Shown in pieces: positions 47,796-59,959 of a stretch of 64,000 nucleotides of DNA. The first letter of the stretch is position 1. Each line of letters starts with the position of its first letter. The position numbers and the translations under genes were made by a program. Under the pieces are notes generated by a model, which was not told the DNA's origin, searched no databases, and worked only from the letters and a program-made list of their open reading frames with translations. The stretch comes from Albifimbria verrucaria (lineage: Eukaryota; Ascomycota; Sordariomycetes; Hypocreales; Stachybotryaceae). Where the stretch lies: positions 6,634,001-6,698,000 of the forward strand of contig JAHREC010000013.1 of the NCBI GenBank assembly GCA_020081605.1. The letters run 5' to 3'.

Positions 47796-48352
47796 ATGAC
47801 TTCATTAAGCATCGCCATTATTGTCGAGCCCTTTGAGGCTGGTAAAGTCGGGTGCCTCTCTCTCAGAGCAAGGTCTTCGGGAGAAAGGACCGGAGGAAAG
47901 AATTGTTTTCGGCTCCCGCTGCATAACACTGGTACAATAGCCCTAAGTATGATGCGTATCAACTACATATTCCCCGGTTCTGGGCATCTCACTTCCACCG
48001 TGCAAGATGGTAACGTCGACGGCAGCCTCAACTTATCGGGCAGAACGGCAGCCGTCTGGGCCAACACCATCATCTTGGGCAACCGCAAAAACTCCGTCTA
48101 CCTCAACTGGACCCGCATGCTCAAATATGTATCGAGGTCACAGCCTAAAATTTCGTCAATCGTGCTTCTATTACGCTTCCACTGGCATCTCACAAGAGCT
48201 CGTCAAGACCGCCAAATCGAAGGATGGTAAGAGGAAGGCGATAAGAAGGACTGCAATGTACTCAAAGACATAGGCGTGCTGGACCTGCTCAGGATTGAGT
48301 GCAACAAGTGGATAAGATACTACAGGTTTCCCATCATTGAGAAGTATTTGTA
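47796..48352 (+). CDS. Hypothetical protein, frame-broken
   Basis: Successive frames give a plausible continuous protein of about 185 aa. A first segment has GTIALSMMRINYIFPGSGHL and AAVWANTIILGNRKNSVYLN. After a shift near 48140 comes CFYYASTGISQELVKTAKSK, and after another near 48228 the tail has DIGVLDLLRIECNKWIRYYR, with TAA at 48350-48352. I do not recognise the family. No signal peptide or membrane segment is clear. The aligned open frames and balanced amino-acid composition are the only support. Confidence 0.35.
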
Positions 48353-48929
48353 ATCAATCCAAGTGCATAGTCAGAAATCTACACGCTTGTTCAAGCAAGA
48401 CAACAGTTTTAATTTCTCTATTTTCTGGTTGGATACAACACTGGGATGGAAATGAGCCTTGGCACTACCTTCTCTGATACGATCCTTCTTTGGTAAGGCC
48501 GGTTATTACCAAGGGCGGAGTAGTGCACTCGATAATGCAGACGGCATTGGTTGGGGAGATAAGTTGTGGGCACACCCCAGGTTGTGAGGTTTCTGGGGCT
48601 AGTTGTTGCAGGCAATTAGCGTTCCATTCATGTCATCATACATGTCCAATCAGATCAGGCTTGCATCAAGTCGAATACAGAAAGTTCATTGGCCAGATGG
48701 TATACAGTTCTACAGCACAACACTAACGGTCCAGCCTAGTTCTGACTAGAAAGAGCTCACAAGGTGAGAATGGGTGGGCTCACAAAGTCTGCCTCTATTA
48801 TCACGCGCTTGAAATTCCCATTAATGAAGCCTCGGATTTCAGATCCTCCTCGGGACGTAACCAGATTGCCGTACAAGTCAGTATGCTTGTTGGAGTGGGT
48901 TGAAGAGAGTCGGCGGGGAGCTCCATACG

Positions 48930-49006
48930 TGCACATCCGGATGTGCAACTAGAGCTTATATAATATCGCATATCCGGATATGCAATTAAAATCTCCTTAG
49001 ATAATA
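48930..49006 (+). repeat. Left terminal inverted repeat of the AT-rich element
   Basis: 77 bp, matching the reverse complement of 52713-52789 with one G/A mismatch. It contains two perfect palindromes centred on TCCGGA: TGCACATCCGGATGTGCA at the very end (48930-48947) and GCATATCCGGATATGC further in (48968-48983). The second differs from the first only by C/T and G/A transitions, as RIP would cause. Confidence 0.9.
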
Positions 49007-52000
49007 GCTATATATATATTAATATTATTATTAGAAAATATTATATTAAATACCTAAGATAATCTTTTAGAGTATTATATAATATACTATACTCTCCTAA
49101 ATCCTTAATAAACTTTATTAATACCCTTAGAGCCTTCTTAAATAATTACCTTCCTTCTAAAGCTATCTATAATTTTTTAATACCCTATAGACCTTAATTA
49201 ATATTTAGGTAGCCCTATAAGAATATATTTTTATTAAAGGAAAATCTATAAAAAGCCTTTAAATAAATAGATTATTTATTTTATTTATAATTATAGATTA
49301 AGGTATATATTTAAGCCTTTAATAAAAAAAAAAATTATTATTATATATTATATAGGCTATTAGTTTTTATTATTATAAATAAAAATTTTTAAAATAATTA
49401 ATAAAGTTTTTAATATTATATAAAAATAATTTTAGTTTTTATAATTATAAGCTAAATATAAAAAAATAGTTTATTTAATTTTTTATATAATATTTATTTT
49501 AAATAAAGTTATTATATATAATTTTATTATTATTAATATAATTTTAAAAAAATTAAATTATTCTTTTATTTATAATTAAATATAATTATTATATAAATAA
49601 ATATTTATAATTATATTAATTATAAAAAAAAGCCTTTATTAAAGAATAAAATAATATATATATTTTTATTAATAAATTAAATAAAAAAGCTTTTAAAATT
49701 AAATTTAATTTAATAATAATAATAAAATTATTATAATCTTTTTATATATTTTAAATTATTATTTTATTTTTAATAATATCTTAATATATTTATATTAAAT
49801 TATATAAATAAAATTAATAAATATAAAATATTTTTATTTAATATTATAAGGATTAATATTTATTAATACTTTTTTATATAATATTTATATTTTTAAATAA
49901 AAAAAAAAAAGATTATATTTAGGCTTTTAAAAGATTTTATTTTTTATATAAATTTAATAAAATAAAGCTTTTTTTATAATTTTTATAAATTATTATTTTA
50001 TATATATAAATATTATATTTATATATTTTCTTAATATTATAATTATTTTATATATATAGTATATTAATAAAATAATTTTTAATAATTATAAACTTTTTTT
50101 TTAAATATATAATTAATAATAATATTAAAATAATAAAAATATATTAAAAAAGCTTTAAAATTATTAAAATTTTATTATAGTTTATATAATAAAAATAATT
50201 ATTTTAATATTTTAAATAAGTTTAAAAAATAATTTTTATTTTTTTATATAAAAAGTTAATTATATTTTTAGAATTTAATTTAAGCTATTTAAAGAATAGC
50301 TTATTAAAGTATAAATAAATTAATAATTTTATTTTAATAATTAAATTATTTTTTAATATAAAAGTATTTATAATATTATTAAATTATAATTAAAATATTT
50401 AAATAAGGATTTTATTAATATAATAAAAATAATTAATTTTATTATTATTAATTAATTTATAAAGCTTTATATAAATTAAATATAATAATAAATATATATA
50501 TTTATTAATATATTTTATATATTATTTATTAATATATATAGCTAGGTATTATATAAAGCTTTATATAAAATTAATAATTAAAGAAAATAGCTTAAAAATT
50601 ATTATTTAATTATATAAGGTTATTTTTAAAATCCTTTAGCTTTTTTATATATATATACTTAAAAAATAATTAAAAAAAAATATTTTTATTATATTATTTT
50701 TATTTATATTAATGTTTTTAATATTTTAAAAAGCTTTAATTATTATTTAAATTTTTATAGTTATTTAATTAATTTATAAATATAAGTATTTTATTATTTT
50801 TAAATATAAAATATAAACTATTTATTTTTAAAATAATTAAGAAAATAATAAAGCTAAAAATAATATTAAAATATATAAAATATAGTATTAAGGGTTATAA
50901 AAAAATTTTAAAAGTATATATAATATAATATAATTATTTAATATTAATCCTTATTATAATTTTAATAAAGCTTTTATTTATAATAATCTTAATTATTAAA
51001 ATAATAACTATAATAATTATATAAATAATTTTTTATTTAATATTATTATTATTAATTTTATTAATTATTTATATTTTTATATAAACTATAATATATATTA
51101 TATTTAATATTATTTCCCTAAAGGCTATTAATATATAATTAAAAAGCTTATTTTATTTTATAATTATTTAATTATAATATAATAATAATATAAAGCTTTT
51201 TATAATAATTAATATATTTAATAACCTTAAAAATTATTTAAAATTAATTAATAATATTAAAAGGCTATAGGGTTATTAATATATTATAAAAGAATTAATT
51301 ATAATTAATATCTTAATTATAAATAAATAAAAAAATAATATTATAATAAAAATAAATTTAAGGCTTAGAATAAAAAGAAAATAATAAATTATTTTAATTA
51401 AAATATAATTAAAGATTAATAAATTAAAAAGAATATAATTATAAAGATAATAAATTAGTTTTTTTTATATAATAAGGGATATAAAAGATTTAAGCTATAA
51501 TTAAATAAAATATAAAAATTAAAAGTATTTATAATTAATTATTAAATAACCTAACTATTTATTATATAAAGCTATTAATCTTTATTTTTATTTATTATTA
51601 TATTAACTTTAAATAATATATTTATTTAAAATAATATTAAATATTTAAATCCTAAAGTTCTTAATAGCCTAAATTCTATATAAATTTTATATAAAGTTAA
51701 TATTTAATATTAATTATATAGCCTATAAAATAATAATCTTATTCTAAGGCTATTAATATATTTAATTATAGCTTTATAAAACTATATTAATTTAAATTAA
51801 TATAAATTAATTAATCCTAGGATTTTATTATTATAAATACTTTTATTTAATTTAAATAATATTAAGCTATTTATAATATTAAATTCTTTAGATTATATAT
51901 TTTTAAGCTTTTTATATAATTATAATAAGGTTTTTAATAAATAAATAAATTTTTATAAAAATATTATAATAAATATATATATTAATAATATTAAGCTTAT

Positions 52001-52191
52001 TTTAATTATTTAATAAGCTTAAAAGTATATTTATTATAGCTTATTAATTAAAATAAAACCTTTAATAAAAAAAATAATAAAATAATATAAAAAATAATAT
52101 AAAACTTTATTATTATTATTAATTATAATTAAATATACTTAAGAATATTCTTAAAGAATTATTATTATAAGAAGCTTTTAATAAAAAAATA

Positions 52192-52262
52192 TATTAATTA
52201 ATAAATAAAATAATTAATAAATAAAATAATTAATAAATAAAATAATTAATAAATAATTAAAT
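52192..52262. repeat. Short tandem repeat inside the AT-rich element
   Basis: A 16-base unit, AATAAAATAATTAATA, is repeated about 3.5 times with little change. Because RIP acts on GC pairs, an all-A/T tandem unit is left untouched. It may be original to the element or a later slippage product. Confidence 0.6.
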
Positions 52263-52712
52263 TAAATAATAAGGGTTTTAATAATATTAAAAAAATAAGC
52301 TTAAATAATATATTTATACTTTAAGTTTTTTTATTATATAGTTTTTATATTATATTTTATTATTATATATTTTTTATTATATTTTTATTTTAAAATAAAA
52401 TATTATAATAAGCTTTAAAAAGGCTTTATATTATAATTAATCTTTTATTAATTAGCTTATTAATTAATTAATTAATTAACTTATTATAAAATATTATAAT
52501 TAACTTTATATAGCTTTTATATTATAATAATAATAAAAATAAATTAATAAATAATACTTAAATTAAAGATTATAAATAATATATTAAATAACTTTTAATA
52601 AATATTATTATTTTTTAAATTAAAAAGAATATATAGGAATAAATAGAAGCTTTTTATCTGCTTAATTAATTAAGAAAATATACCTTAAGGTAAGTTACGA
52701 TATTATTATAAG

Positions 52713-52789
52713 TATTATCTAAGGAGATTTTAATTGTATATCCGGATATGCGATATTATATAAGCTCTAGTTGCACATCCGGATGTGCA
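52713..52789 (-). repeat. Right terminal inverted repeat of the AT-rich element
   Basis: Inverted copy of 48930-49006, with the same outer palindrome TGCACATCCGGATGTGCA (52772-52789) and the inner one as TATATCCGGATATGC. Beyond it lie TG and then TATA, which contain the probable target duplication. Confidence 0.9.
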
Positions 52790-53671
52790 TGTATAGGCTC
52801 CCGAGTCGGCGCCATCTTTTACCTCATTCAAGCCAACGAAGGTACCATCAGCCCCGATGTTGTGAATTCCGACTGTTGCATTCACTTTGGAGTTACCCTT
52901 GGTTAGGCTTGCGTAATCAAAGCCAGACAGGGAACAAAGGCGCTCCGTGTTCGTTGTTCCGGCAGCCCTTTATACAGTAGTTCAACACATCTTGAAGCAT
53001 CTCACAATCACCGCCAAAAACAATCATGGAGTCTTATTATATAGTTACAATTCATCCATGTGTTTGTGTTCTGAAGATAATTGCATTCTCACAAGCCCTA
53101 AACCAGGAGACGTCATCCCTTGAAATGAGCAAGGTACGCCGACAGTTCATCTTCAATGTTCACTGAGCTTGCGAGTCCCTGGAAGGCCAAGACGCACTAG
53201 GCATCCGTACAAGCGTGAAGGCTAACCAATAATCTTCTTGTGATTAGGAATGAAACCACTCATAGACGATGTTGAGCCAATAATATCAATGAAGCTCAAG
53301 CTACGGTAAGTAGCGACCGGAGGCGAACTAATCCACCGGGTGGTCCCAGTCGGTCCACTTGGGATTCACACACTTCGGCATGGCCAGCGGAATGTCGGCA
53401 CATCTTCCTCAACAGCCCCATATACCAAGAGAACTGCATCTTTCTGCACTCGGATAGTGATGCCGTCTATATGTTCTAACGTCTTTTGTGGTCATTTTGC
53501 AAGTTCAAGCACCATCAAGGTTCTCAAATAGCCAGAAGTAGTTCTTATAAGAAGTTTCATGTAATCTGTAGAGTCTATTGATATGCAGTTCCAAGACTCA
53601 TCCCTTATCATTTCCTTCTGTGTCTTTGTTCAAGAGTCAAGCTTAGCTCTTCCTAACAGGCTCCAGGCAAT

Positions 53672-54741
53672 ATGGCATCAGCAATTGGTCCTGTTGTTGA
53701 CCTGACTAAGGTCGACAAGGCGGAAATCCTCTGCTATTATGCCACCGGCGACAACGACTATAATGGCCATCTGGGAGCACGAATCTCATCCATATTTGTG
53801 ATCTTGTTCGTCTCGTCGGCTTTCACTGTGTTTCCCTTGTCACAACAAGGGTCAAGATCTGGAAGATTCCAAAGCCCTTCTACACCTTTGCCCGCTTCTT
53901 CGGCAGTGGTGTCATTCTCGCTACTGCCTTCATTCATCTTCTTGACCCAGCTTACAAACGAATTGGGCCCCGAACTTGTGTTGGCGAGTCTGGAAATTGG
54001 GGCAAGTACTCGTGGTGTGCGGCTATCGTCCTCGCCGCTGTACTTGGTATCTTCACTCTTGATTTCGTGGCTGAGATCTACGTTGAAAGGAGATTTGGTC
54101 ATGTCAAGGACGTCAATGCAGCGGAGACAATGATTACTGCAGGGCAACATGATGACAGCCACCCTGCTGCGTTTCCGGGTCGCTCAGTTGAACCCAAGGA
54201 CGCAATCGACTACGACTTGTCTTCTACTAAAAGCGCCATGGAATCTGAACAGCTGTTCTGGCAGCAGATTGCAGCCTTTCTCATCCTCGAGTTTGGCATC
54301 ATAGTCCATTCGGTCATCATTGGACTTAACCTAGGAGTTACTGGCTCCGAGTTCGCCACTCTGTACCCTGTCCTCGTATTTCACCAGTCTTTCGAGGGAT
54401 TAGGTATCGGCTCTCGCATGTCTACCATTCCTTTTGGCAAACGTACCTGGCTTCCCTGGATCCTCTGCGCAGCCTACGGTTTGACGACGCCGGTATCAAC
54501 TGCTATAGGCCTCGGTCTGCGCCACACCTATCAACCGAAGTCGAAGACAGCGTTGATCGTGCAGGGTGTGCTTAACGCCATCTCAGCGGGTTTGCTGATC
54601 TACAGTGCTTTGGTAGAACTTCTGGCAAGGGACTTTATTTTCGACCCTAACCGTACTACTCGACGATCTAATCTCGCGTATATGTTCTCCTGCATGCTGC
54701 TTGGTGCTGGCATCATGGCACTTATTGGGTATTGGGCTTGA
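53672..54741 (+). CDS. ZIP-family zinc transporter, plasma-membrane type
   Basis: About 356 aa with eight predicted membrane segments, resembling yeast Zrt1/Zrt2 and Aspergillus Zrf proteins. The N-terminus has GDNDYNGHLGARISSIFVIL. Conserved metal-path motifs are present in helix IV as EFGIIVHSVIIGLNLG (about 54290) and helix V as VFHQSFEGLGIGSRM (about 54380). The cytosolic loop between helices III and IV has GQHDDSHPA. One frame change near 53838 (TTGTC, expected TTGGTC) separates the first 55 codons from the rest. Bridging it gives KIPKPFYTFARFFGSGVILA. The last residues are GYWA with TGA at 54739-54741. Such genes are usually induced by zinc shortage; no Zap1-type site was confirmed. Confidence 0.92.
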
Positions 54742-55042
54742 TTTGGATTGCAGACTTTTATGGGAAAACTTATGTGCAGGCCGGCTAATGAAGCCATTAT
54801 GAAATAGAGCTTCATGCAAGCATTCACACTCTCTAGTGTTGGTATTGATGCTCATTGGGAGTGGATTTATGTTATAATTAAAGAGAGTTAGTGAACTAAA
54901 GTTCCTATAAGCATAAATATCCATGAGTCGTTGACTCCCATAACGATAGTTGTGTACAGCTCACCCTATTCTCCCTTCAAACCATCCCATCTCCTGACCC
55001 TGATCACTCCTCCACAGCAACTTCATGGCCCGGAAACCCACC
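54742..55042. other. Convergent 3' intergenic spacer
   Basis: Short region between the ZIP gene (plus) and the pepsin-like gene (minus), expected to hold both terminators. TTATAATTAAAG at about 54872 is AT-rich enough for a poly(A) region. Nothing else is supported. Confidence 0.35.
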
Positions 55043-56157
55043 TCAGACGGCCTCTAATCCGTACCTGCCGTTAACAGAATCGTAGGCAGTATTCCAAGCA
55101 CGGTAGACATGCCGACCCGTATTAAAGAAGTTGCCCCTCGCGGAGTTGTACGCACCCACCCAGTCAGGTGTTACGCCTGTGGCTATTCCTGTCCCTACCG
55201 TGAAGCGTTCCGTGACAAGCGCAGGGTCTCCAAGATCGACAGCGACATGAACCCCTGTGTTCAACCTCATATCGGTGCGTGGAATTGAGACGCCCAGGGG
55301 AACGCGCATAGATGCAGTCCCGAGGCCTGTGTCCAGCAGGACCTCGCCGGGGTAGCACGTTGCCCCGTCATTGAAGGAAATGCAGTGCGAGCGGAGAGAC
55401 CTGTAGTCACGGGGATTGTGGGCGTGAATCCACCGCCACCAATGGGGTTACGCGCAGGGAGGTTCTGAAAGGACATGCCAGCAGTGTTGGTGTCGGTGAG
55501 GCCGACAGTGATGCCCATCTTGTCAATCTTGTAACCCTGTAGATAACGGGTCATGTCTTGGCCCGCGACTGATACGATATTGATAAAAGCGTTCTTGTCG
55601 GGCGTTCCCTGTGGCTGGCCATCTTCCTCACGGCCGAAACCAACACCCATTAGGCGGACACCCGTAGTATCGAGCTCTTCGGAGCAATCACCCGGGCACT
55701 GGTCTGTGTGGATGGTGACATTGTAGCAGGTGCAATTAGTTTTTGCGGTGACGGCCAAGACAGGAACGGTGGCTTTGATGACATGGGATGCGTCTCGTGG
55801 GTTAAAGTAGAGGTCACGCAGGACCCAATGTCCAGTGTAGAGCAATTTGCTGCTGGACACAAACTCCCAGCCAGCATTTTCGGGTACTGCCTCCGTGACC
55901 GGATCCCAATCAGGGAGCTCAGCGGCATTAAACAAGAACCCGCATGTGCCTGTGTCGACGACGGGCTGGAACTTGCGGGCCGTGCTAGCCACTGAGTTAA
56001 CAGTGAGATCTACTTTGACGTTGGAAGACCAGTCGACGCCTGTAGTCCCAGCGGTGGTGAATGGGATGAAGCCAGACGCCGTAAAGGCTGCGTAGGGCCC
56101 CGCTTGGGAAAGGCCGGCCAAAGCGGCAATGCAGAGAATTTCACCAAGCTGTTTCAT
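55043..56157 (-). CDS. Secreted pepsin-like aspartic peptidase family protein
   Basis: About 370 aa. The start ATG at 56157 begins a signal peptide, MKQLGEILCIAALAGLSQA. Two DTG motifs in pepsin-like spacing are visible: PVVDTGTCGFLF (about 55960) and EVLLDTGLGTAS (about 55330). In between are WVLRDLYFNP, a Cys-rich stretch CTCYNVTIHTDQCPGDC and GVGFGREEDGQ. One frame change near 55417, in CACGGGG, is cured by one base. The second DTG is in the second frame, and the protein ends NGRYGLEAV. The two Asp residues are present, so it may be catalytic. However, the flanking sequence is unlike classical pepsins, so a non-peptidase relative is possible. Confidence 0.65.
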
Positions 56158-57773
56158 GTTGTCGAGGTGCTTGGATGAATTTGATAAGATATGGATGTAT
56201 GAGCAGGTAATAGGAGGAGAAGAAGAGAAAGCGTTGCTGGTGCTACTAGAGCAAGACATATCTGAGACTTAATGGTGCGGCGGCCATGGCAGTTTTTATA
56301 CTCCAGGTATTCACGAAGCGGCATCCCCTTCCAAAAGGCTGGCAAGTTCTTGAATGTCTCATTCCTACTCCGACAGAGTCAATCTCGAACATCAGTCATC
56401 GGGCCATGCCGAAAGTCGCCTCCACAAGCCATCAGATGACGGCTGCCTTGGTGAAAGAATCCCGGGTAAATTTCGTAAGGCGAGCCTTGTCACATTAACC
56501 ATCAGCTAATGATGCAATGGTCAGTTCTCACAGGTCTGGGCTTGGTGTTTGTATCTAGGATTCCAAGGCGGAAACACGTGAACGTCTACATTGTCCCTCA
56601 TGGCAAACATGGGACTACAATTAATTGGCTCCGTAGTCAGAGGCTCACACCCGTCTGACCACCCCGATTAACTAGCACCGAGAGTGTGTTCAGCCTCGGC
56701 TCAGAGGTCCGTATTCAGTAAATTGCCATCTCCTCCGGTATAAGATCTTCTTGGCTGCTTACTGCCGTATTACCTCCCAAATATCGAGCAGGTGCATATA
56801 GCAATATGCATATTCATCAGGTGCTGGGTGATTGAGTCATTGGAAAGCTCCCGAGGTCAGACCGTGGAGATGACCGCAGGCGGCTGAAAAGCGCCTCATC
56901 AGTTGGTAAATTGACAGACTCGAATTACGGCTTTTTCGTGTCTGTAAGTCAGTACTCACTCCCCTCGACGTATGTATTACTCATGAAAAGATATCGCGGC
57001 ATTGTACATCATATACCACCAAGAAATATTATATTCTCCCTTGCCTTCTTACGTCATTTTTGAAATGGCAACCGTTCACAGCAGTGGATCAGTTGGCCGG
57101 TTGATTGCATCTCATCAGCGTGCCGATCGCGGAGTCAAGATGCACTCTATAACACAGGTGGGAGTTCTGCGATCTGCTATTGGTGCTGGGCTTATGTGCC
57201 GCATTGACTCGTTGGGGTGTTGGGGCGTTGGGCTGAGATATACCACGGATGGAACATAGATGTAGTTCTTGAGCCTTGATTTTAAACTCTTGACTTGACA
57301 TGCAGTCATTCTCACCGTATCCTTACCAATGACCAGCCAATTTACGAGTTGGTTAATCTCACTGGTTCTTTCCTGGTTTTAATTGGATCCGATCCATGTC
57401 CGATACCTCAATATGGCCTTTGCACATGCAACGGGGTATGAGAGTATATTCATCATGTGGAACGAAGAGGGTTGGGGTAAATCAAAGAAACGCATCAATG
57501 AAAACCCCAGAAATGAAATTAATATGCTGAAATTGATGTCCATATGGAGAGCTCGATCAGGTTTGGTCATCCAGCGTTGTTCAAGACATCACAAGAATGC
57601 ATCCCAGATCATTTATTCTCATTTCAAGTCCAAACCAGGGCATTTTACATTGGTACTTAACACAATTATTCTACAGAGATTACACCGCGGCATTAGCAAG
57701 TTCTTATGTAGTAATATGTGCTAGAATTTGACCAAAAGGTGGATATCAATCATGCTCGGTCTCGTGGCCTCTT
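56158..57773. other. Intergenic region
   Basis: 1.6 kb between two minus-strand genes. It should include the promoter of the pepsin-like gene. An open frame of 113 aa at 57383-57724 (plus) has ordinary composition but no recognisable domain, and I do not call it. No repeat or RNA gene was seen. Confidence 0.4.
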
Positions 57774-58859
57774 TCAACCCTGTAGTTCAATGTACTCTTT
57801 AGGACAATGCAGCTCTTTGACCTCCCTTTCAGAATTTAGCTCTTTGTATTCTTTGGGACATGGGAGCTCCGTAGCCCCTCCTGGTTTGGTTGGCGGGTAC
57901 CCAGATGCTCCAGCATACAGCTCAGGCACCATATCTTTATGTACCGTAGCTTGAGGTCTGTTTCGTCGACGCAATAAAAACCAGATCAGAAACCCGATTG
58001 CGGCAACTCCAGCAATGCATCCAATTACAGGACCGGCTATCCATGCCGTGTTCTGGTCAGACTTAGACTCGGATTCTGAGCCCGATGTGGGATCCGACTG
58101 CGTTGGGTTTGTTGACGTGGATCTCGTCTGTGTTGCACCTATCGGCTCTGTCTCTGAAGCAGTCGTTGGCTTGTTCGAGTTATTCGTCTCGGACTCGGTC
58201 GCCCGTGTAGAAGATGTATCCGAAGGGGCTGTGCTCGTTGGTTTATCTGTAGAGTCTATAGTTTTTGCATATACGCTGTAGTCGCCGGCCGTGGTGTGAC
58301 AGAAGAGCATACTCGTCGGCGAGTTGTCGCTAAGATCGCTGTGAATTAAAATTGTCATGCATTTGTTCATGTCCCCTGGCTACACTTTGTTAGATGTCGT
58401 CGAGTAAGCGAGCATGTCGGCTTACCATGTAGCAGCAGCCCTCGGGTATTCAATGACAGAGCCATCTCGACAAGCAGTTGGAATATTATTTATCGAGGTG
58501 TTCTGCAATTCGTGTCAGAAATTCGCTGCATCTCGAGTTCGAACTCTGCGAGTATAGGTGTTCATACTGGTTGGCAGGCTGCATAGGAGCTGGACGTGAC
58601 AAACACCAAACCCGAGCCGCACGTTTGGCTGACCCCTATAAAATGATAAGCAAAATAGTCCACAAGGCAGGCTGCGAGACATACATTGTCCTCCCTCTTC
58701 GGCATAGCCAAACAACTTGGAGCCTCGGCTGTCTTGTCGTCGGCTGATTTCCGATGCCGGAGATGAAGTGATTGTTGGCTGGGCGGGGCTTCCGGAAGCA
58801 AGGCCTGCATATATGGACCACAGGACTACCGAGAGTCGCTGTATCGGAAGTTGGCGCAT
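57774..58859 (-). CDS. Secreted-type Ser/Thr-rich single-pass membrane protein
   Basis: A fungal cell-surface protein with the layout of wall-stress or Mid2-like proteins. The start is ATG at 58859 with a signal peptide (MRQLPIQRLSVVLWSIYAGL). A cysteine-rich ectodomain follows (QTCGSGLVFVTSSSYAAC; PTACRDGSVIEY; EGCCYM). Two introns are clear: about 58516-58569 (GTATGAAC...TTGCAG) and 58382-58427 (GTAAGC...TGTAG). Then come a Ser/Thr-rich stalk (about 58080-58260), one membrane helix (GPVIGCIAGVAAIGFLIWFLL, about 58000) and a basic stop-transfer RRRNR. The cytosolic tail holds two copies of an ELxCPKEYxEL motif. Two frame changes (near 58725 and at the CCC near 58450) are one-base repairs. 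Ligand and partners are unknown. Confidence 0.65.
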
Positions 58860-59959
58860 TTTGAGGTTGTCCGCGATGTCATGGATGACCGCAGGAAAGT
58901 TAACACTAGCAACTACGATAGATGGCACGGACTACGCGGAAGAGAAGAGAAGATTAGGTTGAGATTATAGGAGCATTTAAAATTTCTATCGTCGGCTGCT
59001 GACCAGGATCAGGACATGGGTCTTGCTGACGAGACTCTGGTCAACACGCGAATGTTAGCCTACGCCAAACCAGTTCCACAGTAATCTGTACGGCTAAAGA
59101 CCAAGCTGTTTTAGCTCAACCCATTCTAAGTCACCTAACTTACACAACGCTTATGTGTATAGTTACCGTCCACCGTGTAAGCGCTATCTTTTACATCTCG
59201 TATAGTCAGCCTATGTACAAGTAAAAACTGGCCTATTTCTCAACTTGAGAGTCTGTTTGTTTATATGGGTGGAATTCTCGCTTAATTGCTTTTACTCAAG
59301 CACAAGTGCAATTTCAAAAATAATCCTCCACCGGCGTCAATTTAAGCACGTGGTAGGGAAATAATTGCTGAAAAGCATATTATAGATTACCATTTATCTA
59401 ATATTATCCCTTAGGCGGACATTCTTGCTGTTACGCTGCATGCCATTAATCGCATGATCGAGTTAAAGTGCGTTGCACGGTTTAGATATTTCAGTTTGGT
59501 TCATCAGATGAGCTTAGACTCATTTCGAGGAAGAGCACCAATTTGCCTCATCTCCTGCAGAATCACCCAAGCTCTAGGAGAACAATATAAGATAGCTCAT
59601 CAAGCTAATCAACACTTTATAACTTTCTTATGAGCTCCCTGTGACATAAGCAAACTACGTGGGTCACGCGCGTGTAGGGTAGCATTATTCTAATTTCTCC
59701 CATACCTGATTTTCCCAAAGCCTGGCTAAGAAAGAGGGGTGTTTAACAGCAATGTACCCAATTAGATGTGTTGGTCCTGTCTGGCTCTTCTCAGGGGTTG
59801 GCGACTACTTCCTTACGCTCTAAGCCTTTCCTAACCCACCACGACGAACAGGTCTCGGCTTCCCCAACGGAAAAAGGAGGCTGGTTAAAAGATAGGCACC
59901 GCTGTGAAGCAGCTTGATCGAGTTTCTTAGTATTCTTTGCGGCAGGCATAGAGGGTAGC
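58860..59959. other. Divergent intergenic region
   Basis: 1.1 kb between the surface protein (minus) and the nucleoside phosphorylase-like gene (plus), so it holds both promoters. The part 59100-59500 is AT-rich. No gene is supported. Confidence 0.4.

Larger units (their letters stand above)
48928..52791. mobile_element. RIP-degraded TIR DNA transposon, about 3.86 kb
   Basis: The island is almost pure A/T, in sharp contrast to its flanks, and is bounded by 77-bp terminal inverted repeats with one mismatch. The remaining C residues are almost all in GCT or CCT contexts, and CpA/TpG dinucleotides are rare. This is what RIP (CpA to TpA) leaves behind. The outside bases are consistent with a duplicated target of TA or ATA (48925-48927 and 52792-52795). 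The element sits inside a minus-strand gene. No transposase can be read in any frame. TA target choice would suggest Tc1/mariner-like, but 3.86 kb is long for that group, so the superfamily is undecided. Confidence 0.85.
48757..53027 (-). pseudogene. Unknown gene split by a TIR transposon
   Basis: Two open minus-strand pieces abut the ends of the AT-rich element. The upstream piece (ATG at 53027) runs MIVFGGDCEMLQDVLNYC and, after one shift at a T run near 52955, SLSGFDYASLTKGNSKVNAT and GADGTFVGLNEVKDGAD to the element edge at a Tyr codon. The downstream piece (48757-48927) continues GAPRRLSSTHSNKHTDLYGN and VIIEADFVSPPILTL to a stop. Read across the insertion, the frame continues at the same Tyr codon if three target bases are duplicated. 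More coding-like minus-strand sequence upstream (53330-53640, including HIDGITIRVQKDAVLLVYGA) may belong to the same gene. The family is not recognised. Confidence 0.5.

Noticed and set aside
48764..48952. Open frames reading MHIRMC at both ends of the AT-rich element
   Set aside because: The MHIRMC start comes from the palindromic TIR itself, so the start codons are not genuine. The rest belongs to the split host gene.
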